Below are positions 43,701-55,790 of a stretch of 64,000 nt of DNA, piece after piece. Position 1 is the first letter of the stretch. Every line of letters begins with the position of its first letter. This stretch comes from Juglans regia (taxonomy: Eukaryota; Streptophyta; Magnoliopsida; Fagales; Juglandaceae), in assembly GCF_001411555.2 (NCBI RefSeq), contig NC_049912.1:18584341-18648340 (forward strand), written 5' to 3'. The notes below the pieces were generated by a model. That model was not told where the DNA came from, ran no database searches, and worked only from the letters and a program-made list of their open reading frames with translations. The translations under genes were made by a program, and so were the position numbers.

Positions 43701-45999
43701 GCAAAGAGGGGTACAACTTTGATTGTATATATTAGCAATGATCAATACCTTGATAGTAACATCTTCTACACCACCAGCCACTATTATTCTAATAGGAGGT
43801 GCAACTTTGTCCGAGTCCATGAAACGCTCTTGGACAGCACGCAAGGAGTTCTTGACCAACTCAAACACCATAAGATGCAAGTGTGTTGGAACGTACCTGT
43901 TATGAAAGCAAACAGAACATTGCATAACAACAGAGAAAGCAAGTATTCTTACTTTTGTAAATCTCAGCTCACTACTAATGGACATATAGGTCATATCAAG
44001 GCAAAGTTTCTTGAAGGAATATCCCTAACAAGGAATGGGGAGCAGAAAACTTTGGCAAATGACAGAATTAGAAAAAGGAGGAAAATGAATGGGCAACTGA
44101 AACTTTACTTCAAAAACAGGTGAGAAAAACCAAAGGGAAGGAAAATTTAGAAACACAGCACCTATATAATATCTGAGAGAAACGAATACATACAACATAA
44201 CTTACGGAAATGTAAAAATAGGATCCCCATATATATTAACATTGGGGGCACTGCCATACTCGCGCAAACAAATAGCACGGGCATCTTCACTGGCAGTTCG
44301 TGCTACCTCCAATGGAGACATTTTTGTATGTATATAACCCACACAATGAGGAGGGGGATTAGGATTGTGCAACTCCACATGTTGCCCTAATTTTCACCAA
44401 AATTTGAAGCAAATAAAATATGTTAGAACTCACTGACAGGAGCAATGCAATTAATATGGTGCAAAAAGACAAAGAACTAGCTGAACATACCAATTGGGAA
44501 AGCAATCGAATAAAGTAAGAAGGAAAGAAAATTATAGCTAACCAATAAGCATGCGAATCCCTATTCTTGACATGTAAAAGCGATCTAGAAACCGATCAAT
44601 CTCATCAAGATCCTCGTAGACGATCTTCGGATCCATGTCTTTCTTCAACTGTTGAACCCCCAAAGCCATCATAGGGACCACATTGTTGTGTCTCACCTTG
44701 ATTGCCTTAATCATTTGAGTAAAGTCCTTCTCATCATTTGTGTCCTTGATCTCGGGAAAGGATCTAAGGTCGCGATAAGAATCAAGATACCAATCTCGAA
44801 CCTTAAGAGTGAAAAATTTACCCAAAGTGAGTGCACACTCAATACGTGAGACCAAACCCTCCCTTTAGCAACCAACAAGTCACCTATCAACTCAAACCGA
44901 GTCCCTCTCCCATAGACGAAATTATACATAAGTGAGATCATCCATGGAATCATTTCCACATTACTCACTGTGTAAATCTAAAACATTACGAGAGAAACAT
45001 CCCCATACTAATGTTAGTAGAGCATTTAAAAAGAAACAGTCACGATATCAGAAATTCCCACATTACTTTCCGTGTAAATCCAAAACATTAAAAGAGAAAG
45101 TTCACTGTACCATAATTAGTAGAGGATTTAAAAAGAAGCTGCCATGTCCCAAGCAATTAGCAAACAGGCAACATTCATTTAAAATTAAGGCAAAAACAGG
45201 CAACAGCAAAACCCAGGCATAATTAGCCAACAATCTCACATCACTTTTCCCTTTTGAAAACACAAAATGCATTGATCGTAGCTTTTAAAAGCAAGAAAGG
45301 TGATTCCATAATGCTAACTGTTCGGTATAGTGTGGACAGGAAAAAATCATACATCAACGCCAGATTCCTCTGATAGATTATGTACTGAACAGCAGCAAAA
45401 CCATTATCTGAAAAATTCCATAGGAGGCGGTGCATGCAAAATTGTTTCTATAATCGAAACCTTTTTCTTTTCTGGAAGTTATAAAATTAAAGCCCAAACA
45501 GCAGAATATCCATGTCTATACTATAATAAACAAATATCTAGAACCCAACACGCGGGATCAAATTTCAAAGTAAAAATATATAAACTTGTCTAATAAATAA
45601 ATGTTAATCCAACTTTTCTCAATTCTCTCTCACTATGGACTATATGGTCACACACACAAGAAACTTTATAAATTTAAAACCAAAACATATAGCATAAAAA
45701 GAAAAAACAACCCAAAACAAAACTCAAAATCCGAAAATAATGCAAAGTACCTTCAAAACGGCAGGTTTTTCAGATAAGCTATAAGGCAGGCTTTCGAGCT
45801 CGATGGCCCTCCTGGCAATTCTAATGGGGAGCTCCTTGTGAAGAAACTGAGCGGAGATTAGCAAATTCCTGTGGCTGGGATCGGACCCAAACTCCATCAT
45901 GTACCTCAAGCTCACCCCAGTCTGCTTCATACACCCCCATCGTTGCACCTCCTCGATAAAGCTTTTGGAGAAAGACTCACACAGTTTCTTGGCCGCCAT
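40768..45999 (-). CDS. PDK: Pyruvate dehydrogenase (acetyl-transferring) kinase, mitochondrial (six exons)
   Basis: Kinase of the GHKL ATPase fold that phosphorylates the E1-alpha subunit of mitochondrial pyruvate dehydrogenase and switches the complex off. Exons on the minus strand are 45999-45751, 44801-44543, 44386-44206, 43896-43749, 42367-42154 and 40826-40768 (249, 259, 181, 148, 214 and 59 bp). The total of 1110 bp gives 369 residues plus stop, close to the plant family length. It starts [20 protein letters not shown]. Exon 2 carries [18 protein letters not shown] and [15 protein letters not shown]. Exon 4 has the N-box ELVKNSLRA (residues 242-250). Exon 5 has the G1 box DEGGG (282-286) and G2 box GYGYGLP (323-329). 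Exon 6 ends [15 protein letters not shown]. All introns are GT-AG and phases agree. Residues around 269 read [11 protein letters not shown] where related proteins, as I recall, have VADG. Introns contain a tandem repeat, a MITE and a SINE. Confidence 0.96.
41809..42040 (-). mobile_element. SINE in PDK intron 5, 232 bp
   Basis: tRNA-derived SINE on the minus strand. The 5' end CCTAGGGGTTGGTTCAAGTG contains an A-box-like TTGGTTCAAGTGGTAATGG; about 40 bases on is a B-box-like GGTTCAAATCTCC. The 3' end is an A run (T run at 41810-41818). It is flanked by 18-bp duplications at 41791-41808 and 42041-42058 (TTTGAGACAG then T/C, TAA, A/G, ACT; two mismatches). Confidence 0.88.
42881..43190. mobile_element. 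MITE in PDK intron 4, 310 bp
   Basis: The left end GGGGATGTTTGGATG and the reverse complement of the right end GCCCATGTTTGGATG are inverted repeats. The interior contains ATGTGGGTCCCA and a GAATAGTGA motif also found (inverted) in the arms of the satellite element at 25.6-27.6 kb, so they are the same family. The right flank is TAA and the left flank TTG, so the duplication is not clean. Confidence 0.65.
44954..45150. repeat. 101-bp tandem duplication in PDK intron 1
   Basis: TTCCACATTACT...GTGTAAATC...AAAACATTA recurs at an offset of 101 bases (44955 and 45055), each copy ending near GAG(C/G)ATTTAAAAAGAA. Confidence 0.7.
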
Positions 46000-46320
46000 G
46001 CCTCGCCAACACGACCCAGAAGCGAGTACCGCAATTTGATACCAAGAATACAAACAACATGCAAGCGAAGCACACAATGCGAAACCGGCATAGGGATTTA
46101 TATCGTGGCCGCAGAACGACTTTTTTTGTACCCCCTCTCTCACTTTCTTCCCTTCTGGATTTTACGGATGGAGAGATAAGAAAGTGGATTGAATTCTTTT
46201 TGGCAATTGCAAACAGCAAAGAGATAAATGCGAGTTTGGTAAAAGCAAGGGCTAAGAAGAAACCATGGTTAGGTTCTCAACCTCATCCAAACAATTTCGA
46301 AACGTTGCGCTAAACGTTGA
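46000..46320 (-). promoter_or_regulatory. PDK 5' leader and promoter region
   Basis: The sequence upstream of the PDK ATG is richer in GC than the flanks. The ATG context on the minus strand is GAGGCATGGCGG, with G at +4. The start was chosen because it begins the family-typical [10 protein letters not shown]. No TATA box was called. Confidence 0.4.
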
Positions 46321-49300
46321 ACTTGGCCTACATAGTACGAGGTAGTTGAATTGTGTTGTAAGTAGTTACCTTTAAATAAGATTAAAAATAAATTAGCCAT
46401 CCAAATAATAATACAAAATAGAAAATAATATTTATCATTAAAATATTTCAAATTTTACTATAAAACAGTCACTATTCACCCATATCTGATAGTTATTTTT
46501 ATAAGATATGAGATATTTTTTATAGAATATAAAATGTCGAATAATAAATAGTAATTAATGAAAATAATTATTTAAATATTTTATCTCTCTTATTAAATGA
46601 AAAAAATTAAAAACAAATTACACGTTCCCTCAAAAGTCAAATGTACCAAACATAATTTAGATTTTCTATTCAAGTTTTAGAATAAGCGAGAAAGTCATTA
46701 AATGCACACAACTCGTGGGATCTCATCTTCAAAGTCATTAATGCAAACACTTTCGTTGTTTTTCTCTTTTTCTTTTCTTTTTTGTGTTGGGTTTGGTTTA
46801 ATTACCATGGGACTTTTGGAGGTGAATTAAACGCAAGTGCATGTGATTTCAATATTTTGGTTAGATATTGGAGCTTCTCCGTATGCATAGATACTCAGTT
46901 CTTATTAGTAATGGTGTAGGCAAAGATCATGATAAGGTAAAATTTGACTAAAATTATATATTTTATCTTTTACCTATGCCATTTAAGAGAGATTTTTATA
47001 TTAGATTATCTATTTATTAGTCAAAATAATAATAAAATATTATTTTTTAATAATAATAATATTTTCTAATTTTTTTTTATATTTTGTAATTTTACTGACC
47101 ATATATTAAGTTTTAATTTAATTTTAATTAAGTTATTGTTTTGCCTTCTCTTGAGTGAGAGAGTAAGTGGAAGGAAACAGAAATAAATGATAAAATAATC
47201 AATAGATGGTAAATATTATCTATCCAAATATGTAAAGATACTATAGCTTGTAGCAAAAAATTTACATTTGACTCTTCCAATGTAATAGATTTAATGAGAT
47301 TGTTAGTTAAATATTAATATGTATTGGTATTGGTTGCGGCTACTATGCTGCCCCATCTTGACTGTTGGGCTTACCGTCCAGTGTAAAAAAGTTTTTTTTT
47401 TCACATTTAAATACATTTACAAAATAAAAAAAATATATTTAAAATCACTTCCTTAATCATTAAGTAAAAAAAGACAAGCGGTCAAATGGAGGTGTCAAAT
47501 GGAATGGGAATAATAGTGTTTTTCATTGGCATTTGCCTACACTATTACTAGTGCTAGGGTCTTACTTGTACCAGTCATCAACAAGCTAGCTTTTGCATTT
47601 TTACCAATGTTTTGAATACCGTACCAGATGCTGTACCGGTCAAGGCACTGGAATGAAACGCTATCCCGATACCGTTTCGGGATAACATTTCGGGATAACG
47701 TTTCGAAATTTGTCATCTACACATGCAATTGAAGAAAGGAAATACCCATTCATGTGCAAGATTACCTAGTAGTAAATGACCAACAAAAAGCAAAGTTTGC
47801 ACAAGGTTGATCTTGATGCATGGTTGGAACCCTAGGTGATCTCTTGATGTTATCAGTCTCATACTCCTCAACCTCAAAACATAAGCAATCTAGAAAAATG
47901 AGCTAGAAAGAATATAAAACAAACAAAATGAAAATCATGTGTAAAAAGATATATAGACGATAATTGACTATCTTGGTATGGTATATATGCACAATCGAAA
48001 AGAATCATCATTTTTGAAGTAACAAAGAATAAAGAGGAAAGGTCAAGTTGATGGTATTGGACTATCTTGGCAATCCTAAATCCATCCAACATTTATGTTA
48101 GTAGCCTGTGGCCTACCCGATGGAAATAAATAAGAAGATCATGAATAAGTGTAAGAGAGAGGACGCAAGAGAAAGAAGAAAGTACGTAGTTTAATATGTA
48201 TAAAAATGACAAAAATAGAATCAGAAAACACAATCACACACGATGCAAATTGCAAGATTAATGAATTGAGATAATGAAATGAGTTTTGTAAAGTCCACTT
48301 AAAATGAATTTAGATGTATTTATGAGAAGTTGAAAAATGTTACGGGTCTTGCGTGTAAAGAGATGTTAAGTTGACAAAAGTTGTGGATCTCTTATGAGTA
48401 ATGCTACACCACACTTTCATCTTATTTTGATCATATTAAGTAGTATGTAGTACATTCATTACCATTAGATGATAAATAAATATGCAATAAATGATCATTT
48501 AATGATGATAAATGTGTCACTTCATACTTAGTAGGACGAAAGTGAGATGATAGTATAATATATAGAATTTTTCATATCTTATACATCTATTATGCAGGTG
48601 ATTAAGAATTAACAATTCATATATAATTGTTAAAAATTAAAAATCTAGAGATTATGAATAACCTATTGACCTTTTGATTATAAGAAATATTAAACCGATG
48701 ATCCTTCAACATTGAAGTCCTTAAAATTGAGGTTGTGTTTGATTCCTTGACCAAACTCACAGTCAAACATCAAAACACTCAACTCTCAAATCACTAAATT
48801 CATCTTAACTCAAAACCTCTTTACATGTGGGATTTACAATCTTTTCAATTCAACACTTTTTTACACGCGATACTCACAACCTTTTTTAACTTCCTATAAA
48901 TATATATAAACTCATCTTAACATCCAAATACATCTAACTCATCTTAGGTGAGCCCATAGAACTCACTCCACCATTTCAACTAATTATCATTCATAGAGAG
49001 CTCAACTTAGCTTAACATCTAAACGCAGTGAAACTCTAAAAAATCATAGCATTTGGATGTTCTTTTGATGACTACTATTGTACCACAAGAGGATAATCAG
49101 AACCCTCTCCATATATGCTTTGTTTCCTTTTTTGAGTTTTTGTAAAAAAAAAAAATTATCATTTTTCAAATTTATAAAATCTCTTATTAGTTTAATTAAT
49201 ACCTAAGAGGCAGTGAAATATGTTATTTTTTCATGTATATAGAATTATGATCCCAACATATATATATATATATATATATATATGTAGAAGTCATAAATTA

Positions 49301-50340
49301 AAGTGAGACAATAGCTGGCAAGTGGGTATAATCACTAATAATGTGGTGAACAGCCTAGTTTACTTGGTTTTGGGGGATATGGACAAGATTTTCTATTTGG
49401 AAGTTGCGCACGATAATAACATGAGACATGCAAGAGTCGGCAAGACTTGCTCGCTTAGGATTTACGTTTCTTAATTTCACGATAGGATCCGGGAGAAGGA
49501 AAATGATGCATCTACCGACGACACATCCGATAAAACCTATCGATTTTTTTTTTTTACTTAATTGTTAATGAAGTATTTTTAAATGAGTTTGTGATTTTTT
49601 TTAAATGTTTAAAGTGATTTAGAAAAATGCTTGAAAAAAGACACAAAATAAAAAAGTGTATTTTGCACTTCTCAGTAGAAACTCTCGAGACCACCTCCCG
49701 GTAGCCCTAGCAGTAATCCTCCAACGCTCGCTCTAGTTAGGTTGGCACCGAGAAGAATTTAGATTAATTTTGACAGATAATTTCAATAGATAATCGAAAT
49801 AGAGAAGACAAGAGATTCACCCAAAATACAGAAAAATTTATTTTCAATTGAAATTTATCAAAACATCAGAATCGTTCAACCAACCCACAAGTAGAGCAGA
49901 AATAGTTGTAAATCCAAAAATATCATAAGTTTATTAAAAATAGCAAAATCTCAATAATCACATAAAAAATAAATACGTAATTAAAAGAAGCAATCTGTCA
50001 AAAATTTGACCAAAATCGGGGTTAAAATTACTTCCTAACCGATAAATAAAATATTACCATAAAAGGTAAAAAATATCTAAAATTGGGGATTTGAAGGGGG
50101 AAATAGCTGATTTTGGGTTAAAAAAAGATGCACCCTTAGTGTGGCTGGGTGACCACAACGTGCTCTCCGAAAAGAGCTTTCCGAATTGGAGTCATATACG
50201 TGAATCCGATACCCATAATCAAAATGATGGCCAAAATATTGACAAATGCTCAAAACTGCCCCAAATCAAAGAAAAATCACTGGTCCGTGTTGTCCTTGCG
50301 CTAATCTACCATCTCAAGGTAGTTCAGACCATCAACATGC
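46321..50340. other. Intergenic, AT-rich, repeat debris
   Basis: No gene found. A partial GAATACCGTACC element lies at 47606-47710. Two related fold-back segments lie in opposite orientation at about 48270-48400 and 48770-48985 (shared TAGATGTATTT and GCGTGTAAA). A (TA)n microsatellite lies at 49259-49283. The 145-codon frame at 50091-50528 is antisense to a retrotransposon end. Confidence 0.4.
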
Positions 50341-50344
50341 AATC

Positions 50345-51310
50345 TGACAGTTTAGTATCATCTTACCTGGATCCTCCTGCATCAATTGCACCGGGTTGGA
50401 AAAAACTCACCCTCGAGTTCACAATAGCATCATTGAAACAAGGACTCAAGTGTTTCACGCTAAATACCTTAGAGGTCTTCAAATGGCTAGAGAGGTGCAA
50501 CCTGTTTGCATTATCATTGATCTTCTGAAGAACCTCACAAGACCCAATCTTCCTCTCCTTAAGCTTATTATACTCCCAACAAGAAAACGATCACGAGTTA
50601 ATACTACCCAAACAAAATCACCAACATCAAAAAGTACCTTACGACAATGATTGTTGGCTTGAGCCTTATACTTGGCATTACTTGGCCAGCTTCACTTGCT
50701 CCTGGATGCCCTGAAGATGTTATGTCATATTATCTGCCTTGGAATTCAAACGACCAATATTTTGAATAGGAGATAAGTCAAGCACACCCGATGGATTCTG
50801 GCCGTAGACAATCTCAAATGGGCTCAACTGCATGGTTATATTCTTGGACCTGTTATTGGCAAATTTTGCTTGTGATAGGGCCATATCCTACTACTTTGGT
50901 TTATTTTCTGCCAAACTCCTTAAAAGATTACCCAAACTCCGATTCACTACCTCATTCTGCTCATCTATATGGGGGTGGTAAGCACTACTAAAAGTCAACT
51001 TCGTCCCCAATTTCTCCCATAAACTCATCCAAAAATGGCTCATGAACTTGGTGTCACGATTTGAAGTGATTGACCGTGGAATGCCATGCAGCTGAACAAT
51101 CTCTTTGAAATACACATGAGTGATCCATGTAGCATCCATTGTTTTCTTGCAAGCGACAAAATAGATCATCTTGGAGAACTTGTGAACCACAACTAAGATA
51201 GAATTCACGGCCTGTTGGGTTCGAGGTAAGCCCAACACAATGTCCATACTGACATCGAACCAAAGGGCTTCAGGAACAGGTAAGGGAGTGTACAGGCATG
51301 CATTGGTGAG
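50345..51310 (-). pseudogene. Ty3/Gypsy relic, integrase
   Basis: Integrase of a degenerate minus-strand element. The frame 50891-51247 keeps MDIVLGLPRT (first Asp), ITSNRDTKF (second Asp within a changed SDRD box) and HPHIDEQNEVVNRSLGN (Glu retained, HPQTDGQ altered). Downstream, through stops, come SPFEIVYGQNPSGVLDLSP, then KINDNANRLHLSS and SRVSFFQPGAIDAGGS, the usual C-terminus. There is no chromodomain. Confidence 0.8.
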
Positions 51311-53215
51311 AACTCCCTTGGACCACTAGCACACAAAGCTTCGCTCTATGTAACAAGCCACATCATTGGTCAACTTGGGCCAATAGTAATTAGATGAGAT
51401 CAAGGCTAAAGTCTTTTCTCGCCCAAAGTGACCCTTGCTTTGAAGTTCACTAATAATCTGCTGCCTTAATGTATAATTTGGGATGCACAACTGTAATTCA
51501 AGAAATAAATAGCCATTAAGTAAAACAAAATCAGTTCATTGGCCATCAATTACATTTTGAAATATATTCCCGAATGAAGGATCTACTGCATAAAAATCAC
51601 TGAAAGTGTCAAATCCTACAACCTTGATGTTCATGGTGGTGAGGAGCAACGTACGACGGCTCAGGCTTTCTGATTGGTGTCTCAAGGAAAATGTGAACTC
51701 CTGTAAGTACGCTACCCACTTGGCATGCTGCCTACTCAACTTGTGTTGGCTATTGATGTACTTCAAAGCTTTGTGGTCAATGATGAGGATGAACTCTTTA
51801 TGTACCAAGTAGTGCCACCGATGCTTTAGGGACTGAATGATGGCATAAAGCTCCAGATCATAAGTGGAATAATATTTTTTGGACTCAGACAGCTTCTCAC
51901 TAAAGAAAGGCTATCGGGCACCCCTCTTGGCTCAACACACCACCAATGCCGACCCCAATGCATCACAATTAACCTCAAACACCTTCTCAAAATCTGGAAG
52001 GGCCAGAACGGGTGCTTATGTCATCTTCTGCTTGACTAGTTAAAAACTGGCTTCTGCCTCCTCAAACCACTGGAATATACGTCCCTTGAGGCACTCTGTG
52101 ATAGGGGTGATTAGAGTGATGAAATTTTTGATGAACTGGCGGTAGAAGGATGCCAATCTATGGAAATTCCTGACATCATGCAATGTCTTAGGTGTGGGCC
52201 ACTCCAAAATTGCATCTACCTTTGACTGATCCACATGAATACCATCAGTAAACACAACTAAACCAAGGAAAGTGACAAAAGTAGTAAAGAAAAAACACTT
52301 CTTTTGATTGACAAGCAAACACTCATTCCTCAATATTTCAAAAATAGCTCGGAGGTGATCTAAATGTGACGCCCATGTTGGACTATAAATGAAGATATCG
52401 TTAAAGTAAACAACAATGAATTTTCCCATAAAAAGGCCGTAAAACCTTATGCATGAATCTCATGAACGTGTTGGGCACATTGGATAGTCCAAAAGGCATG
52501 ACCATCCACTCATAGAAATCATGTTGCGTCTTGAACGCTGTTTTCCACTCATCTCCAGGCCTTATTCTAATTTGATGGTATCTACTTTTAAGGTCAATTT
52601 TTTTATAAGACTTTAGAACTGGACAGTTGATCCAACATGTCATCCATGCTGGAAATTGGAAATCTGTACTTCACTATGTTCCTATTGATTGCTCTGCTGT
52701 CTACACACATACGTCAAGAACCATTTTTCTTTGGTACCAGAAGTGCAGGGACTACACATGGGCTCATGCTCTCACAAATGTAGCCTCTCTCCAATAACTC
52801 CATAACTTGACGCTGCAACTCTTCAGATTCCTTGAGACTGAGGCGATACACAAGTCTATTTGGCAAGGTCAATCTCGGAACAAAGTTGATCTAGTGTTGA
52901 ATATCCCTCATAGGTGGTAGTCTAGGAGGAAGATCTTCTGGCATTAGATTGGAGAACTCTACTAGTAGTTGTTACACCTCAGGTGGCAAATCTGGGTTTT
53001 TGTCCACTGCACTATTTCCACAAGGCAGCAAAGCGTAAATCACATCTTTATACTTAATCTCTTCTAGAAACCTGGACATGGAAAGTAGGTTAGTACTATT
53101 GACTATTGGGGTAGAAGTGGTTCCTTCTCGGTGAGGTGCCAACACGATCTTCATCTCTTTGATACTAAGATAATACATATCCTTCCGCCCATCATGAATA
53201 ACATTGCGATTAGAC
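51311..53215 (-). pseudogene. Ty3/Gypsy relic, reverse transcriptase and RNase H
   Basis: Pieces in several frames. 52972-53178 is the linker (YYLSIKEM, ending DKNPDLPPEV). 52401-52643 is early reverse transcriptase ([27 protein letters not shown]). 52040-52429 has the active-site box as YFNDIF, where YVDD is expected, so the first catalytic Asp is lost, and then SKVDAILEWPTPK. 51536-51808 is late RNase H (LIIDHKALKYINSQ). Several frame breaks and stops lie between. The left part at 51311-51535 carries remnants of the integrase zinc region. Confidence 0.8.
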
Positions 53216-54737
53216 TGTAACGACCCGACCCAATAATTCTAAGGTCGAGATGTTAATAATTTTTATTGGACCTAAATTATATTTTATGAGCTATATTGGA
53301 TAAGCCCACGAGTGATAAATTATTGAGGTTGATTAATAATTTTAATTAGGCTCAATAACTAAGTTAAATCTCATTATTATTTATTAAACGAGTTAGACTC
53401 CTTTTAGAATTTAAAGATCGGTCATTAGAAATTTTTTTCAATTTAAAATCATCACTGATTGAAGTCCATACGCAGTCTCAATCACTGCTAATCATATATT
53501 AAATGAACTACTATATCATATTTTTAAATTCAAACTCACTTCTGACCAAGTTCAATTAGAACTCGAACTTGTCGGCATCCTATTCCAAAATGGATACAAC
53601 TCTACAAATCATCTTCACGTTAAAACTCTTTAATCGAGTCCAACTCAAACTGGTCGTCACACTCTCCCAAATCTCTATATAAATATCTCATTTCTGTGTG
53701 TTATTTGAAAAAAAAAACCATAAACCTCCCAGTCCAGCATCGTGATCGATTTTGTGTAAAAAATTTTAGGAAGTAACACTACAAGGTAAGTAGTTTGATT
53801 ATAAGTTAGGATTAACATACGTTAGCTAGCTATATATATTATTGTTAAAGCCAGTTCTTTCGAAGCCAGTGTTTACATACCACGCATGTCATGATATTTA
53901 CAAGCACGTCATTCATCATGTTTCATTCTACATATTATAATTATGTATGTATTATGAATCTCATGAATCACACGTTACATAAGACACATAAACTTTCATA
54001 AGATCAAGTGTAAGATAAACTTATAACAGTTAATTAGATGGCCATTCAAATGCATAGTACCAATGCAATTTCAGGGTAGGCGTGCAAGCCATAGACTCAA
54101 GTGTGATCCACTGTAGTACGCCAGAGCATTGCACAATTGGCTTCCTTTGCTGCAGCAGGAGAAGTTAGTGCACAACCTTGCCCACATAGCTAAGTGGGTT
54201 GGCTAGCCAGATAAGTCAGATAAATCAGATTATTCAGTTAATTCAGATAAATCAATCATTCATAGCATAAGCATTAGTATGATCAGTCATGATTTTAAGT
54301 TTAGCATGAAATATTTATGAAAAATCTTATGTTAAGTATGTTTATGTTATGATGGGTTTCTTATTGAGTTATTGACTCATTTTAATTTATTTTTTTATTT
54401 TTAAACCACCACAGGTCAAGATAATTATGACGATAGAGTTACAGGACAGGACTTAGTCCAGGGAGGCGTGACAGTGGCCTAGATCATGTATAGAGATTTT
54501 AAGTTATAATTTTTATGGTACGGATTTTGAGAAATTTTAATAAATGCTTATGTGCGCTCTTTTTTTATGATCTCGGTATTTTAATAAAGAATTATTTTAT
54601 TTATAGAATCTTTGTACCTGATGCTTCCTTTAAAATAAAAGAAAATATTTTTAAGTCGTAGTTCAGTAATAGCACTCCGGCTCCTGAGAATTTTTAAAAG
54701 TGACTTTATTATTAACCATAGGGAGCTGGGTGTTACA
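53216..54737 (+). mobile_element. Solo LTR (1522 bp) inside the Gypsy relic
   Basis: Starts TGTAACGACCCG and ends GGGTGTTACA, homologous in both ends and middle to the solo LTR at 9481-12024 (for example CAAGGTAAGTA at 53793-53803, then GCCAGTTC, and a GGACAGGACTT segment). It interrupts the protease-to-linker region of the surrounding relic. The flanks TAGAC and CATAC agree at 3 of 5 positions, as expected of an aged target duplication, and the reading frame of the relic resumes exactly across it. Confidence 0.8.
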
Positions 54738-55790
54738 CATACTGCCAAGGCCTACCTAATTACACATGACATGCATCCATTGAGACTACATCGCACTAAA
54801 AATTATCAAAATATTTTCTGCTAATCGAAAAAGATACTAGGCATCTTCTATCTACTGTTACCTCCCTGCCCTTATTTAACCATGATAGTTTATATGGCTT
54901 TGGATGACGATCTGTCTTCAACTGTAACTTCTGAACAACCTCTTCAGACACCATGTTCTCACAAATGTCACTATCAGTGATTACCTTGCAAACTTTATCA
55001 GCAACTGTACAGGTAGTGTGAAAAATATTAGTTCTCAACTAATCGCCTCCTAAATCACCCTTGGGAGCCAGTAGACTCTTGCGAACGACCAGGGTATCAT
55101 GGTTATCACCATACAACACGTCTCCATCCTCCTTGTCATCATACACAGGTTCCCCAATTTCTTCAGCCTCTTCTGCCACTTCTTCCTCAATCAAGAGGTT
55201 GTTGCCCTTCTGATTAGCGGATTTTCTACATTGAGTTACTCGATGTCTTGGTTCGCCACATTTGAAACGTCTGATATTGGAATTAGAACTCTAGCTCTGC
55301 TGTAGTTGAGGGGTAGGACGAGATTCCTGGGGATGCTTCTGATTATTGGCCTCCTGCTCTCTTTCTCCACTATAAGTGCACGTTGGTATGGTTTAGAAAT
55401 TGTCCATAGAGAGTGAAGACTGAGAAAATCTTGCAAGGGCTGCTGCAAGCCACCCAAATACCGTGCCACCATCTGCTCCTCTGTTTCGGACAAATCATTT
55501 CGGGCTATCAATTGATAGAACTCTTTCATGTAATCATCAACTGATCTCGTGCCTTGCCTCAACTTGTTAAGTCGCAAAAACAAGGCTTGAGTATAGCCGA
55601 AAGGGAGGAAGTGACCCTTCATCTTTTTTTTCATCTTCTCCCAATTAGTAATCTTCGCCTTACCATGCCTGTCTCAAGATCGCTTTAACTGCTCCCATCA
55701 AGTAGATGTTCTACTCTTTAGTTTGATGGTGAACAATTTCACCTTCACAAGATGTTTGAAATTGGTGACACGTGTATCCCCAAGTGATGA
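54738..55790 (-). pseudogene. Ty3/Gypsy relic, gag and protease
   Basis: The gag core at 55236-55634 reads TQALFLRLNKLRQGTRSVDD, FYQLIARNDLSETE and ARYLGGLQ. Upstream, through stops, come KLKSRTSTW and WEQLKR. After a frame shift the zinc knuckle CGEPRHRVTQC lies near 55235-55265. The protease at 54796-55038 has TDSDICENMVSEE, where DSG is expected, so the catalytic loop is lost. KLQLKTDRHPKPYKLSWL follows. The element's own LTRs were not found. Confidence 0.8.

Noticed and set aside
44538..44855. Extended frame starting [15 protein letters not shown] as the start of the kinase
   Set aside because: It is intron 1 read-through before the exon 2 acceptor TTAAG/GTTCGAG; exon 1 at 45751-45999 supplies the family N-terminus.
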